Positions 1 to 11,578 are shown, counted from the stretch's first letter. The stretch: DNA of 64,000 nucleotides from Schistosoma haematobium (GCF_000699445.3 NC_067199.1:30340402-30404401), one strand, 5' to 3'. Notes: generated by a model not told the origin, from the sequence alone. Translations and numbers: made by a program.

Positions 1-260
1 ATTAGACCTCAGCAAACAAATTTAGGGACCAAGAATACATCCTACTTTGAACTAATCGACTGATTGTTTCCAAAGTCTAATATATAATGTTACAAGTTAA
101 TCATAGGATCAAAAAGAAATAAGCTATTATGGAGGATGTTTATTCTTATTTGGCAACCAGTTATTTTAAATAATGTGATCAGTTCTGGCTAGAAATATGA
201 TAGTTAAATTAGTTTACAAGAACCCGTTTGAAATTTTTGTCGAGATTTTATCAGTACGTA

Positions 261-441
261 ATTTAAAGCACACAGGACCTGGGTTCGAATCCCGCGAGCG
301 GGATCGTGGATGCGCACTGCTGAAGAGTCCCACAATGGGACGAAACGGCCGTCCAGTGCTTTCAGATTTCCAAAGGTGGTCTGACATCAATGGGTTCATG
401 ATCTCAATCAAAAACTTAATAATCTCCACAACCCCTATACA
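261..441 (+). mobile_element. tRNA-related SINE with intact hammerhead motif (family B), 5' truncated
   Basis: This is a copy of a repeated family seen about a dozen times in the window. It begins just before the B box (GGTTCGAATCC near 283-293), lacks the A box, and runs through the hammerhead at 314-359 to a 3' tail ending near CTCCACAACCCC. An 8-bp direct repeat AGTACGTA (253-260 and 442-449) flanks it and fits a target-site duplication. Other copies show that the full element has about 190 bp of leader, a tRNA-like A and B box pair, the hammerhead, and a 3' tail of about 100 bp. The family is distinct from Sm-alpha, though its ribozyme is built on the same plan. Confidence 0.8.
314..359 (+). 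ncRNA. Minimal type I hammerhead ribozyme motif
   Basis: Read 5' to 3': stem I GCACTG (314-319), core CTGAAGA (320-326), stem II GTCCCA/CAA loop/TGGGAC (327-341), GAAA (342-345), a very short stem III CGGCCG (346-351), cleavage triplet ending TC at 353, and the stem I partner CAGTGC (354-359). Stem I is perfectly complementary over six pairs. All core positions of the hammerhead consensus (CUGANGA, GAAA, NUH) are present. Predicted cleavage lies after C353. The two-pair stem III is like that of Sm-alpha and newt hammerheads, which cleave best as dimers. Activity is inferred, not shown. Confidence 0.8.
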
Positions 442-1475
442 AGTACGTAGGTTATGTTGTTCATATACAAAAAATGTGTTTCTTTCATACTGTTCCAAGA
501 TCAGTAGTAAATTCTGTGATCTGTTTATATTTTATTTGTCAAGGATATGACTTGCTAAAACATTTACATGGTGTGAATAGATCTATTAGGTTAGGGAATA
601 ATCAGTATATTTTATATCTTGAGGTCTAACTGTTGGGAAGACCCATTATATTCCTCAAAAATGTTCAGAAGAGCCCTGAAAATGCTGGGAAACATTTTAT
701 CCAATTAGTGTTGAATAGAAGTATCTTAGAAACATCTAGAAAGTGAAGTCACGTGTCACATTTCTGATTGGATGATGACCTATGTTTAGTAGGATTCCGA
801 AAACTTCAAAAAGCCAAAGAGCATCTGAAATGCTATTAATACCATCATTTTTCTGTACATAAGCGAACCATATTTCGCCCTTCTTATCTTGTGTTCACGT
901 TGTCATGTAGATTGAGCCTGGCGTTACTAGAAGAACTTAGGAAACTGTTGTTATATTGTTTATTGGTTGATGAACACTTAGGTTTGAACGATTGTTCAAC
1001 CACTTGTAATGGACAACTCAATAGACATTTTATATTGAAAAGTCTCCCCCAAATTACGATTACTGGTGTTGAATATATATAATCGCATATTGAAATGTTA
1101 TAGTTGTAGGCTTTAAGTAACAGTACAGTGTGAAAGGTTTTTAAAATAACGTTTAGTCTTTCGTTTCTTTTTAGGATTGATGCAGAAATGTTTATCATAA
1201 AAACTGGCTGACAAACATGTAAATGTATTTATGTCAAACGAATCGGCTTAATGACATCAACTTAATCCAACAACCAGAAGAGAATTAAGAAAAACTTATG
1301 ATTTTAGTGAATATGAAAAGCTGTTAAATTTGATTTATTTATAATCAGTTTCTTCAAAATAAACAAACGTGCAAGGTTTTTGAAACCAATTCCCCAGTAA
1401 TCGTTATCTTTATTGCTATTCAACAAAAGGATGAAAGTTACTTAAAAAAGTATAAATATTGATTTTATGGTTTTT
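442..1475. other. AT-rich DNA, no gene seen
   Basis: I see no coding exon, RNA gene or recognisable element here. The short open frames near 890-1200 overlap on both strands and have no motif. Confidence 0.6.
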
Positions 1476-1479
1476 TGTT

Positions 1480-1665
1480 TACGGGGTAGCGTCAGATAAG
1501 GAATCTGAGTTGAAATCTCGCTAGTGGGATCATGGATGCACACTAAAATGAAACGGCCATCCAGTGCTTCAAGGTTTTCAATAGCGGTTTAACATTGATC
1601 GATTCATAATCCCAATTAAAAACTCAACAATCTCTTCAACTCCATACAAATAAGGAATCATTGAG
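1480..1665 (+). mobile_element. Hammerhead SINE family B, ribozyme core deleted
   Basis: The sequence follows the family from a decayed B box region (near 1505-1530) to the 3' tail (near 1600-1650). The stem I strand and the whole CTGANGA core plus most of stem II are missing: CACACT is followed directly by AAAATGAAAC. GAAA and the GGCCATCC segment remain, so the ribozyme cannot fold. Confidence 0.65.
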
Positions 1666-2199
1666 GCATAGATGTTTTATTTGAAGTGATGACTCCACTT
1701 GAGTACTTTTTTGTGACTGAATGAATAAGGATATTTTATAAATAGCTCAGAACGACTAAGATACAATTAGAACGCACTGATCATTTAAGAAATGAATAGA
1801 CTATTCATTTTTATCAATATATTTTTATACATTCATGTAAATAATATCGCATTTTTTGTTTGAATTAGCTCATAGAAAAAGACATAATTTTCCCAATCTA
1901 TCGATTGAAAATTAATGGAAATAAAACGTTATAGAATACCTGGTAACATTTAGTTAAAATAAAATAATAATGAATACAATTTACAAACTGGCATAATGAT
2001 CATAAATAATACACGTGAATACATTTTTATGACCTATCATGATTAATTCATATCATTGTAGGTATGTGTACGCATTAGTTTCAAACATGAACGTTGTAGT
2101 GTTTATCGTAATTAGTTTTTTCTTTTAAATGTTACAGAACGCAAGAATGAATAAATGAACAGTATCAGAAAATATATAAAATCAGAGAAGGATTTTCTC

Positions 2200-2512
2200 G
2201 GATATTATAGTAATTTAATAGTTGAATTCACGAGTCAAATGAAGCTAGATCACCATGGAAAAAAAGGAAGCACTCTTAGACCGTTTCATTCTAGTGTGGG
2301 ACTCCTCAGTAGTGTGCATCCACGATCTCGCCTCATGAGATTCGAATACAGGATCTATCAGTCTCGCGCGCGAACACTTGACCACTAGACCAGTGAGCTG
2401 GCATCCGGTCGTGTTGACATCTAACTTAAATCAACTCGCGAAGTTGCGCCAACGTCGACCATTGTCATTAGTGAGTTACTATCTCACAACAGATCCACAT
2501 AAGCTCTTCTCT
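2200..2512 (-). mobile_element. Hammerhead SINE family B, minus copy of a head-to-head pair
   Basis: Reading the minus strand from about 2512 downwards gives leader, tRNA-like A box (GGTCTAGTGG), GCGCGCGAGACTGATAG linker, B box (ATTCGAATC), hammerhead and 3' tail. The core CTGAGGA and GAAA survive, but the cleavage triplet and the downstream half of stem I have drifted, so cleavage is not expected. It lies 5' end to 5' end with the next copy. Confidence 0.75.
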
Positions 2513-2900
2513 GATTAAAATCATCATATGCTCACTAGTGACGGTCTTCAAGAGATATTTTCTGGAGTTCTAGTGAGAAGCCGTGACCAGTGGAGTTCAA
2601 CCGGGTTTGTTGTGAGATAGTAACTCACTGAAGACAATGTTGAATGTGTCACTCGATTTTGTGGATTGATTGGAGCTAGACATTAACATTGTTGGATACC
2701 AACTCAGTGTTCTAGTGGTTAAGTGTTCGCGCGCGAGACTGATAGATCCTGTATTCGAATCCCATGGGGCGAGATCGTGGATGTACACTACCGAGGAGTC
2801 TCATACTGGGATGAAACAGTCTAAGAATGCTTCCAGGTTTTTCATGGTGGTCTAGCTTCAAATGACTCATGAATTCAACAATTAAAATATTTAAAAGCTC
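2513..2900 (+). mobile_element. Hammerhead SINE family B, near full-length plus copy
   Basis: This is one of the most complete copies. A leader begins near 2513 (CTCTGATTAAAATCATC). A tRNA-like A box lies at about 2708-2718 (TGTTCTAGTGG) and a B box near 2752-2762 (TATTCGAATCC), then a decayed hammerhead (core reads CCGAGGA instead of CUGANGA) and the 3' tail. The two boxes are spaced as in tRNA-derived pol III promoters. The leader also occurs in the 41.5-kb copy, which supports the element length of about 390 bp. Confidence 0.75.
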
Positions 2901-2904
2901 ACAT

Positions 2905-3186
2905 AAATTTGAAAAAGTCTTGTCTAAGTGTTGAAACTTGTGAGTTTTTGAAACTAAAGAATTGATCAATAAACCTAAATGCTGCTCACTTGAACCCTAG
3001 TAACTGTTAAATACAAAAAAATATCCGAATGGAAATTTATTTCAATAATCTGACTTACTAATTCGTTGTGTTTACTTTATTGATAATATATTTTTACAAT
3101 ACAGTTGGGAATGGTTTGATCATTCATAGTATATTAAATGAACATACATTTGTGTCACAGATAACATATGTACATTGAAGTGAATT

Positions 3187-3244
<58 letters not shown>

Positions 3245-5790
3245 CTCACTAAATATTAACCAAACTAAATAACATAATATGACATTAAACCCATTTATTT
3301 TTATTTTCAGCTCATTTTCATTCATGATAGAAATGATTACAACAACAACGATGTGAATTGTTCAGCCTAATGATAAATTATATATGTACATATATATATA
3401 TATATGTTCCGGATTTATGGATGACTTAGTACGAATGGTAAACGATAAAGAACAGATAAGTTACTTATCTGTATTCTAGATTATTTCTGTTTAACTTATT
3501 ACCATGGTTTTTGTTTAGTTATGTTCAAAGCACATGATCTATTCTAATATCAATTCTTACAATGATGAAGATAAAGTGAGGTTTAATAGCATTCTGTTAC
3601 ACTGAATTATTAGTGGGGTTTAAAGAATTTAAACTATGGTCTGTATCATTAACTTCTATCAAAGATGAGTTATAAATATCTTTCCATTATTCTACTACAG
3701 GATTTCAACTTCTTGATAATAAAATGTAATTTGGCCTAATATAATCATTACATTGGTATTACTAAGAATGAGCTAGAGTAAACGAATATACACATAGGTA
3801 AAATGTTTTGTATTACTTTTGATTTCGTTTCAATAAGATAACATTTTGGGGTTATTATAAAGATTTCTATTAAAGTCTTAGAAAATTCACGACTTAGTAA
3901 CATTTCTCTCCAATATCAAAATATTCAATACATTTCACTGGTATAACTTATTCTAAATCATATTCACCAAAATTCTACTACAGAACAATCACTTATAAAA
4001 GTCAGTGTAGACGTTTGGCGATCATATTAGCTGGTGTATAATAAAATAATATCAACTGAAGATTACTTAACAACTTTACTATATACTTATACCGTTATAT
4101 TATTACTATAATGAATATCAAGATTTTCTTCCAGTGACAAATTACATAGTGATAGAGGTTTTAATGTTCCAATAATCCAGTTCAGTTATACAAGGTCGAA
4201 ATGAATTAGTAGAAATAGTGTTAATGGATAAGCGTGACGAAAACTTCGACTCTGAAGTATCAATTTTTTTAGTCAATAAATATCATATGTTAATCCAAAT
4301 ATTTATGAGTAATTCATATGTGAGCACCAAGATATGTTTGTTGTCAAGAGAACATTGTTTATATCGACAGTGAATTTTGTTTCATATCACAAAAAAATTC
4401 TTAAACATATCTTGGCTAAACTAACAAAAATTGGTTAAGAATGAGTCGATTTATTTTCAAGGTTCATACTACATAATATTGGAAAAATCCAGAAACCTTT
4501 TGCTTTTAACAACTTTACCACACGAATATATTTTGTTAAAGAGATATAATAAATGATATTCGTTGTTACCTAATATAATTACTAAAAGTCATTACCAGAA
4601 AGCTTTATACCTACTGTGGATGTGTTGTGTAGTACAGAGAACATTAATGTTTGTAGCTAACTCCATACTAAGTTTAGATTTGATTACAAAACATATTATA
4701 ATTATACTACCGAACATCGTTTGATAGATAACAGTTAATAGAACATAATGACTTGGCATCTCAAACAATCTGACATTTTATCATTCATTAGGATTGTTAC
4801 TTTGGCATCAAGCAACAAAAGTACACAATTGCAGTTAACACGATCGATCTGTTAACTATTAAAGGTCATTTCCTTTTTCCCACATTATTGTGTAAGTACA
4901 TTGATTTGGTTAACATGTCTAGCATATCATGTGTCTGCATGCACAAAATATCTTGTTTTTCTGTTTAGCTGATCATTAAAATTTATGTTAAATTATTTCA
5001 AAAATGCAATAAGGTTCTAGGCCAATTTTTTTTGAGAAATGTTTTGAAATACATTAGTCATAAGCAATATGAAGTCTAGCACATATGGTCATCTATTCAA
5101 GCTGCCACATGACAATGAAATGAAATTAGTTAAATGAATACTGAAGTAGCAGGATTAGAATTAGCATCAATGATAGTGAGTATAAGCATTATGAATAGAG
5201 AATATGATTACCAAGGAGTCCACGAATTCTCAGTATAAAAGGTAAAAATAATTTTTTAAAATTATGATCTAAAAGAAAATAAATAGTGAATACATCTACC
5301 CTACTGAATCAGTTCTCAATCATCGTCTCTAACTAATAGCCAAAATAATTGAGCAGACACAGGTCGGGTGCCTTCTACTTACATAGCTCACCACAAAAGT
5401 CAGTGTTTTCATGAACTGATGACATATTTTGATTTTTTCATTCCTAACTTTCTTCCAATCCATGCTATGCCTGCTAGCATCAATGGACAGAGATTTATTA
5501 GCTTATCAATCAACACTTTTACCAATAAACTTTATGAAAAATAGATACCGAAACTTTTTAGCTCATTTGATTAGGAAAGTTTAATTGTTTTTTGTTAAAG
5601 TATATCAATTTTTGTTATCAAGTGTAAAATGTTACGTTTTACATAGCAGTAATCTAATTTTTACGAATGAACTTGAATAACGTCGGAATGAGACAAAACA
5701 CTGGGTTATTTGTCCGCCATTACGTTAGACAAAAGCCATCAGCTTTAGCCATGACTAAAATGGTCATAATGTCCTTAACCAAAAGAATTA
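2905..5790. other. AT-rich DNA, no gene seen
   Basis: Apart from the (TA)n tracts at 3189-3242 and 3393-3414, I find no exon, RNA gene or recognisable mobile element. Confidence 0.55.
3189..3242. repeat. (TA)n microsatellite
   Basis: An uninterrupted run of about 27 AT dinucleotides, directly visible. Confidence 0.95.
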
Positions 5791-5846
5791 TTTTTTTTTC
5801 AGGAAAAATCTTCAAAAGTCATTATATCATCACAAATATTCATACT

Positions 5847-6975
5847 TTACTTATTTACGCCTCTTACCCCTCATGGAGGAGTAAAGGCCGCTCACCAATA
5901 TACTCAATTCAACCCTATCCTGCGCAATCCCTTTCAGTTGTATCCAGTTGTTATTCATCCTTTTCATATCTACCTCGGATTCCCGAAGCAATGTGTTCCT
6001 TGGTATGCCATTTTCCCTCTTCCCTTCAGGATTCCGAGTTACGACTTGCCTCGTGATGCAGTTTGGTGATTTCCGCATTGTATGTTATATTCACCTGTTC
6101 TCTCCCACAGTAGGCTGTTACTGATGGTATCTGGCTAACGGACATTCAGCATCTTGCACAGACAATTGCTTATAAATACTTGTACATTTTTGATGTTCGT
6201 AGTAGTTCTCCAAGTTTCAGCTACATACAGTGAAACTAACTATATTGACGTTCGTATTAAAGATTCTGACTTTGATGTTGTTTGACAATTATTTTGAGTT
6301 CCATATGTTCTTCAATTGTAGAACCGAAGCCCTTGCTTTACCAATCCTCACGTTTACATCTACATCAGATACCCATTGTTCACTGATAATGCTGTCCATA
6401 TATGTGAAAGTTTCCACCTCTTCCAGAGCTTCTCCATCAAGTGTGATTAGGTTGGTGCCCTCTGTTTTGAATTTGAGTATCTTGGCTTTTTCCTTGTGTA
6501 TGTTGAGGCCTACTGATGGAGAGACTGCTGCTACACTAGTTTCCTTGACCTGCATTTGTTGGTGTGCATGGGATAGAAGAGTTAGGTCAACTGTGAAGTC
6601 CCAATCGTCTACTTGCATCCAACCTGTCCAGTTTATTCTGTTATCCCCGTCAGATGTCGAGGTCTTCATAATCCACTCAACCACCTGAAGAAAGAAAAAG
6701 GGACAGAGGGTATGCAGCTTTATCTGACACTGGTCTTCACTTGGAATGCCTCTGCAAGCTGTCCTCCATTCACCACTTTGTACTGCGATCAGTTGCATGC
6801 ATTCCGGATGATTTTGACGATTTTCTCAGATACATCATAGTGTCGAAGAAGTTTTCATAATGTTTTTCTACTCACACTGTTGAATGCTTCCTCATGGTCA
6901 ATGAAGTTGATGTATAGCGACGAGTTCCACTCAACTGATTGTTCGACGGTGATCCATAGTGTTGAAACATTCCTA
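5847..6975 (-). pseudogene. RTE-clade LINE, 3' half of ORF2 (reverse transcriptase), degraded
   Basis: The minus strand encodes the reverse transcriptase and C-terminal part of an RTE-type ORF2. The longest open stretch (about 6289-6798, 169 codons) contains the palm segment around WDFTVDLTLL, where the catalytic FADD box is mutated to FTVD, followed by VGLNIHKEKAKIL and the IGKARASVLQLKNIWNSK segment typical of this family. Further down, near 5860-6080, is the C-terminal RRK end next to the 3' terminus. Upstream (6870-6965) lies a piece of the conserved INFxDYEKAF region. Frameshifts and stops split the frame, so it is dead. The 5' half with the endonuclease is absent, as expected of 5'-truncated LINE insertions. 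Confidence 0.8.
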
Positions 6976-6979
6976 CAAT

Positions 6980-7570
6980 AACTATTTAATCCTCCTCATT
7001 CGAAACAACATTATTTGTTCGTGCAATTACTCTTTTCTGAATGTATCCTGAGATCCCCATGATTATATAACTAATTCAGCTGCTTTCATTACTTCTTGAA
7101 TAGAATAACAACTTTATTTTGTTAGAAACTGTAGAAACATTTTTTATGTTATTATTAAAAAGGGAACATTCTTTGTTAATAAGTAAAAGTGCCCTCTTTC
7201 TTTTAAAAAAATCGATATGATATTCTTGTCTTCGAATGTACATGAACTTCTAGTTTGTCAAAATGAATCAGAGATAATTATCAATATCATTATTAATGTT
7301 GAACTTGAAAATTTCAAATATAGTGATCATAGAGTGGAGTGTTTGTGATAGTAAAACAATAATAATATACTAGTAATGAGTAGATAACTGGATTTTTTAG
7401 TGAAGAATCCAGTTACTTCAGAAAATTGAATCTTTTTTATCCAATGGAGTATTACCGATATATCATCTTAGTTTTATTGTTGTAAAGATGTTTACATTAT
7501 ACATAATGCCTAATAAATTATAACAAAGTAAATATCTCCTAGTGGAGAATTCAAAAAGACCAATTATCTT
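6980..7570. other. AT-rich DNA, no gene seen
   Basis: Nothing recognisable between the RTE fragment and the left edge of the large inverted repeat. Confidence 0.5.
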
Positions 7571-7574
7571 TTCA

Positions 7575-7720
7575 GTAGTTAAGATCATGAATCAGTAGAA
7601 GCTAGACCACGATGGAAAACCTGGAAGCACTCGACAGCCATTTCTTCCTATTGTGAGATTACTCAGAAGTGAGCATCCATGATCGCGCCTCACCAGATTT
7701 GAATCAAGGACCTAACGGTA
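7575..7720 (-). mobile_element. Hammerhead SINE family B at the outer edge of the left arm
   Basis: Decayed copy with the 3' tail outward. Its partner is at 18085-18245. The core reads CUGAGUA instead of CUGANGA, while GAAA and GTC remain. The inverted-repeat homology stops near this SINE's 3' end. Confidence 0.7.
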
Positions 7721-8844
7721 TAACAATTTCTAAGTTCCGATAATTTTATCTAATAGTTCTTAATTTAAACCATACTGTTTTGTGAAAGATCATATGATTT
7801 TCACACAGTAAATCCAAGCATTTTCAAAGAAAACATATTTAAGGAAATTTGGAAGAACTTAAGGATTATTGAAACTATTATTGCTATTTTAGTCAATTTG
7901 TATTCTGATCGATGTCTGAACTAGACATCGTTCGAATTCTATTTTCATTTATAGAGCTACAGTAAATCGATAGTGAACTATTCACACTTTTATTATTGTC
8001 AATATAAATTTCATGTAACAGTGTCTAATGTCTAATGTGGCCTTCATTACCTAAAGTATGTTAAGACTTCATTCAAATAAAAAAAATACTGTTATTGAAA
8101 TAGGGAAAGCTTTAAACTAATCGATCAGGAAGGAAGATGTTTTTATTAAGATAATACTTTGCGATTTATCACAGTAAAAAATATAATTTACCAAACAGTT
8201 GACTTAAGAAACTGACATTGATCCACCTAGTATAGTAAACCGTTATTTATATATTAGTTGACAATACATCTACTTATAAGTTAAATTGCTATTAGATATC
8301 TAAAGTATACTTAAGTGTGTATCGAAGTACATATTGACTACAATTAATGTGAGCACTGAACAGTATTTATTTTTCTTAATTCATGTGATTGAATTGAATA
8401 AGACAAATATAACTAACAATATGCTTGAATACTTTGCTTGAGAATATATTTTTCTGATTCAAATTAATTATGCGAAATTATCATATTTTCTTCGAATATA
8501 TTACTTACCTAGAAGATATATTTTTGCTTCATCAATTGAAAATATAATTTTCCAAACAATATCACAATTATGTTACTGCAACTTACTTAAATTAGTGTCA
8601 GACTGTTCAATGTATAGAACGGGATCTTGTTTTCTAAATTTTTAATCTCACACCTATTCTCTTAGAAATTTAAACTGATTTGGAACAAAAGGGATAAAAT
8701 CATGTTTGCTAATTATTGATGAACATGCTGAGAAGAAATTATGAAGAAAATAAAGAAGAATTCAAAAATCATATTTGTGCCTCACTATTGATGATTGTCA
8801 ATGGTTTCTTAAGGAAGACTTTGATTCTTTTAAAACTGATAGGT

Positions 8845-8975
8845 CTCACGAGGCGGGATCATGAGTGCGCACTGCTGACGAGTTCCATATTAGGACGACA
8901 CGGCCATTCAGTGCTTCCACGTTTTCCATGGTCGTTCAGCTTCTATCGATCCATGAATTAAACTATTAAATTAAA
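8845..8975 (+). mobile_element. Hammerhead SINE family B inside the left arm
   Basis: Partial copy without a clear A box. Stem I GCACTG/CAGTGC and core CTGACGA are kept, but GAAA has become GACA and the cleavage triplet has become ATT, so it is predicted inactive. An identical copy lies at about 16550-16680 on the other strand. Confidence 0.7.
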
Positions 8976-9840
8976 ACCATAGTGCTTAAGAGACAAAGAG
9001 CGAGAAACAGAGAAAATCAAAGATCTGCTGAATAAATTAAACACTTATTTTGAATGTTATGAGTAAAAACGTCTATATAAGTCGACTCGCCTTTAATAAT
9101 GAATTGAAGTATGTAGTCATTTAAAACACAATTGAATTTATCTGTTATATTAAAGAAATGATAATTTAGCAAAGGAAGTATCTCTAACAAATTGATTCCC
9201 AGATTTTTGTATATACTTATAATCAGTTCACTAGTTCGTTCAAATACGTAAGGAGTTTTAATCAGAAAATTAACATCACAGTCTAAAATAAATAGTTATG
9301 AAGGATTGTAAAGTGGTGATAAATTTAGTTATTTAATCAGTTAAAATATTGTGATACTAATAATATCAGTAGTGTAGATATAGCATTTGTATTATAAGTT
9401 TTATCAAAAGTAGTTTCATTATAATGTAATAATTACGACGAACAGTAATGGCGTGTAAACACTAATGAACAAAGTAAGGAAAATCTTAACAGTCTAGGAT
9501 AGAGAGATAAAGAAATAATAAACAAATATTCCTCCTCAATACGTTTTCCATCATGGGTCCTATTTTTCAATATACAGAAAATTAGACTTGAATAAACGGG
9601 CCAAAATTATGTAAATATAAGAAAACATCACCACAAATAATTACAAATAATTATCAATCGCTGTAGTTGAAATAGAACACCTTAGTCGAAAACATAAATA
9701 AAGTAGGCTAAAACATAATCCCATAAATTAATAGTTTACAGCATTACACTTTATAATGCATAATACCTAAGAAATTATAAATTGCTTGGCATTCAAATAT
9801 GAAATGCAGTGTGAGTCACAGCTAAAGTTGACAAGAAAAT

Positions 9841-10065
9841 ATGTTCATGCTATTAAAATATGCTACATCTGAACAATACTATGAAACGCTTGAATTTGAG
9901 TCACTGCCTGAAATACTAAAAATTCAAGCAAAGTATCTCTTTGAATCTCACACCCATCACAAGTCAGAGTATTTACAACTCATCTTCGAAATCAGTGAAC
10001 ATCTTGTACATAATAAATGTGAAAAGTTAGGCTTGATCAGTCCATTTGGTAAAATGTTTTTTTAA
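9841..10065 (+). other. 74-codon open frame of coding-like composition, unidentified
   Basis: It starts MFMLLKYATSEQYYE and ends FGKMFF. Residues are balanced and charged (Glu, Lys, His, Leu), unlike the Phe/Tyr/Ile-rich random frames nearby. It reads like an amphipathic helical segment (ESLPEILKIQAKYLFESH). An in-frame TGA lies four codons upstream. The sequence GGTAAAATG near its end could be a splice donor, but no strong acceptor is visible upstream. I do not recognise it. It could be an exon fragment carried in the duplication or chance. A perfect copy is at 15460-15684, minus strand. Confidence 0.3.
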
Positions 10066-10149
10066 ATACATAATGATTTATCGATTTCATGACTACCCTA
10101 TGCTTAATTACCTATAATTATTTTATGCATAACCTGTACAAATGAAAGA

Positions 10150-10455
10150 TTTTGTTGACAGTATAACTAATGTAGTGTATGCTACTTATGTCAATATAAG
10201 TAGTATATAACACCAATCAGAAATGGAATGCTTGGCAGCAGACGGTTGGGAAGATCGAATCGAAGAGAATGGGAACAGAGAGCAGTTGTTATGGCATTGA
10301 AGGAACAATGAAGCTTGAAACAATTTATAGAGGATTTGCAAATGAAATATTAAACGTATGATCTTCATATTTTACCAATGAACTCTGTAATTTTGCATTA
10401 AGTTCGTTTTTCCCACTTGAGTCTCCATTCATTACACTGCTATAAATTATGCATT
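10150..10455 (-). mobile_element. Short interspersed element, family M (left arm)
   Basis: About 300 bp. One end carries the hairpin CTACTTATGTCAATATAAGTAG and the other a TAGTGAACG/AGTGTAATG-like start followed by a GTGGG/GGGGACAA-like block. Related copies lie at 15071-15376, 17732-18011, 26530-26806, 29165-29400, 42775-43080 and 48205-48520, with a degraded one near 21205-21500. There is no coding capacity, so it is probably a non-autonomous element. Its class is not resolved. Confidence 0.65.
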
Positions 10456-10811
10456 CACTCTTAGAATATCACATAACATATTCATCGTTTCATCTCAGAT
10501 TAGTTTTCAATCAGATTGAAATATCACAGGCTAATTTAAATTAATGGGTGTATTTCAAATCCCACAACACTAATTAATGTTATATTTCTTTGAAATTTAT
10601 TTGTTTTATTTATGTTATTGATGATTAAACAGAATAAACATGATTTCACTTGTTAGGAAAAAAAATTAAAAACAACTCATTTTGATAACTCAAATTGTTT
10701 CCCTTGAGTTCAAACCGATATTATTTTGTATAGAAAAACTATGTAGTCTTTAAACGTTTCCATGACTTTTATTTATAATACTATACAGTATAGGCCCATA
10801 ACAGTTAGTAC

Positions 10812-10928
10812 GAAACCCCACCTGTAGCTCTTCTAGAATCACTGCCGTGATAAAGGAGAGGGGTTGGGCATGGGGTCGGCAACTCCATCCCGTAGAGAAA
10901 AATCTTGCTGAAAAACGCCAACAAGTAA
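10812..10928 (+). mobile_element. 117-bp miniature RTE derivative (5' UTR joined to tail)
   Basis: The segment matches the RTE 5' leader seen at about 28050-28158 (minus) and 62010-62130 (plus): CCTGTAGCTCTTCTAG, GGGGTTGGGCATGGGG, GAAAAACGCC. It then goes straight into AAGTAA, which resembles the TAAG-type tail at RTE 3' ends in this window. An exact direct repeat GTTAGTAC (10804-10811 and 10929-10936) flanks it. The inverted copy at about 14598-14714 shares the arrangement, so the insertion predates the inverted duplication. Confidence 0.7.
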
Positions 10929-11578
10929 GTTAGTACAAAATATAAAACACAATCATTTCTATTCTATTCAATAAACTACATAAAGACCTGTGCAACAATT
11001 CAAATTGAAATGAAATATATCACTTATTAATTATTGAATTAAGATTTTAAATACACCCATTAACTTAAATTGGTTTTTGTAGTTGGCATATGATTGGAAA
11101 TAACCTAAGGAAAAAATAATGAACATATTTCAAAAGATATTTCAAGAGTAAATTTCTTCTTTTTTTGGTAGTTGTCCTTATAATCAAATCTTTCACGTTA
11201 TTTTTCAAGTGACAAAAAAGGTAATCGCTATCAAATGATCATCAAAGATATAAATCGTCATTTATTTAAAATACAAATGAGAGAGTTATTTTAGTTTGTG
11301 TCTCCAGGGGGGTTTAACTATGGTAACAGATTGCATCTATTAGCTTAAGGTGGTATTTTAAAGATAATTGGTAAAAAATGTCTAAATGGACATCAGTTTA
11401 CATAATTTCTATTGTCTGATGATCATGTGCATTCTAATGGCCATTAATTAGCACACAGATTTTTCTTAAAATTTTTAAATAATTGGTACGTTATCATAAA
11501 AGGCACAATTTTGCCTTATTTTTAATTTTTAATCTCTCAGCTAAATTACTAAAATTATCATAATTTATCATTGTCATC

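Larger units (their letters stand above)
7570..11578. repeat. Left arm of a giant inverted repeat
   Basis: This arm is the reverse complement of 13943-18245. Paired positions add up to about 25525-25526 over the inner 3.7 kb, for example 8716-8961 with 16564-16809 and 9841-10065 with 15460-15684. Identity looks near 99 percent inside, with only a handful of differences found by eye, and is clearly lower in the outer 250 bp. The arm holds two SINE copies, a short interspersed element, a 117-bp mini RTE and a 74-codon open frame. Confidence 0.95.

Noticed and set aside
2700..2770. tRNA gene candidates from A/B box pairs (also at 38.45-38.51 kb and 53.96-54.03 kb)
   Set aside because: Each is the tRNA-like head of a SINE with leader and ribozyme. 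No full cloverleaf with a paired acceptor stem is visible.
3189..3242. Replication origin or centromere signal in the (TA)n tract
   Set aside because: Simple TA runs are common in such genomes and nothing else supports a special role.
8716..8961. 81-codon frame present in both arms
   Set aside because: Its C-terminal half is hammerhead SINE sequence and the rest has no motif. Identity between arms only reflects the inverted duplication.
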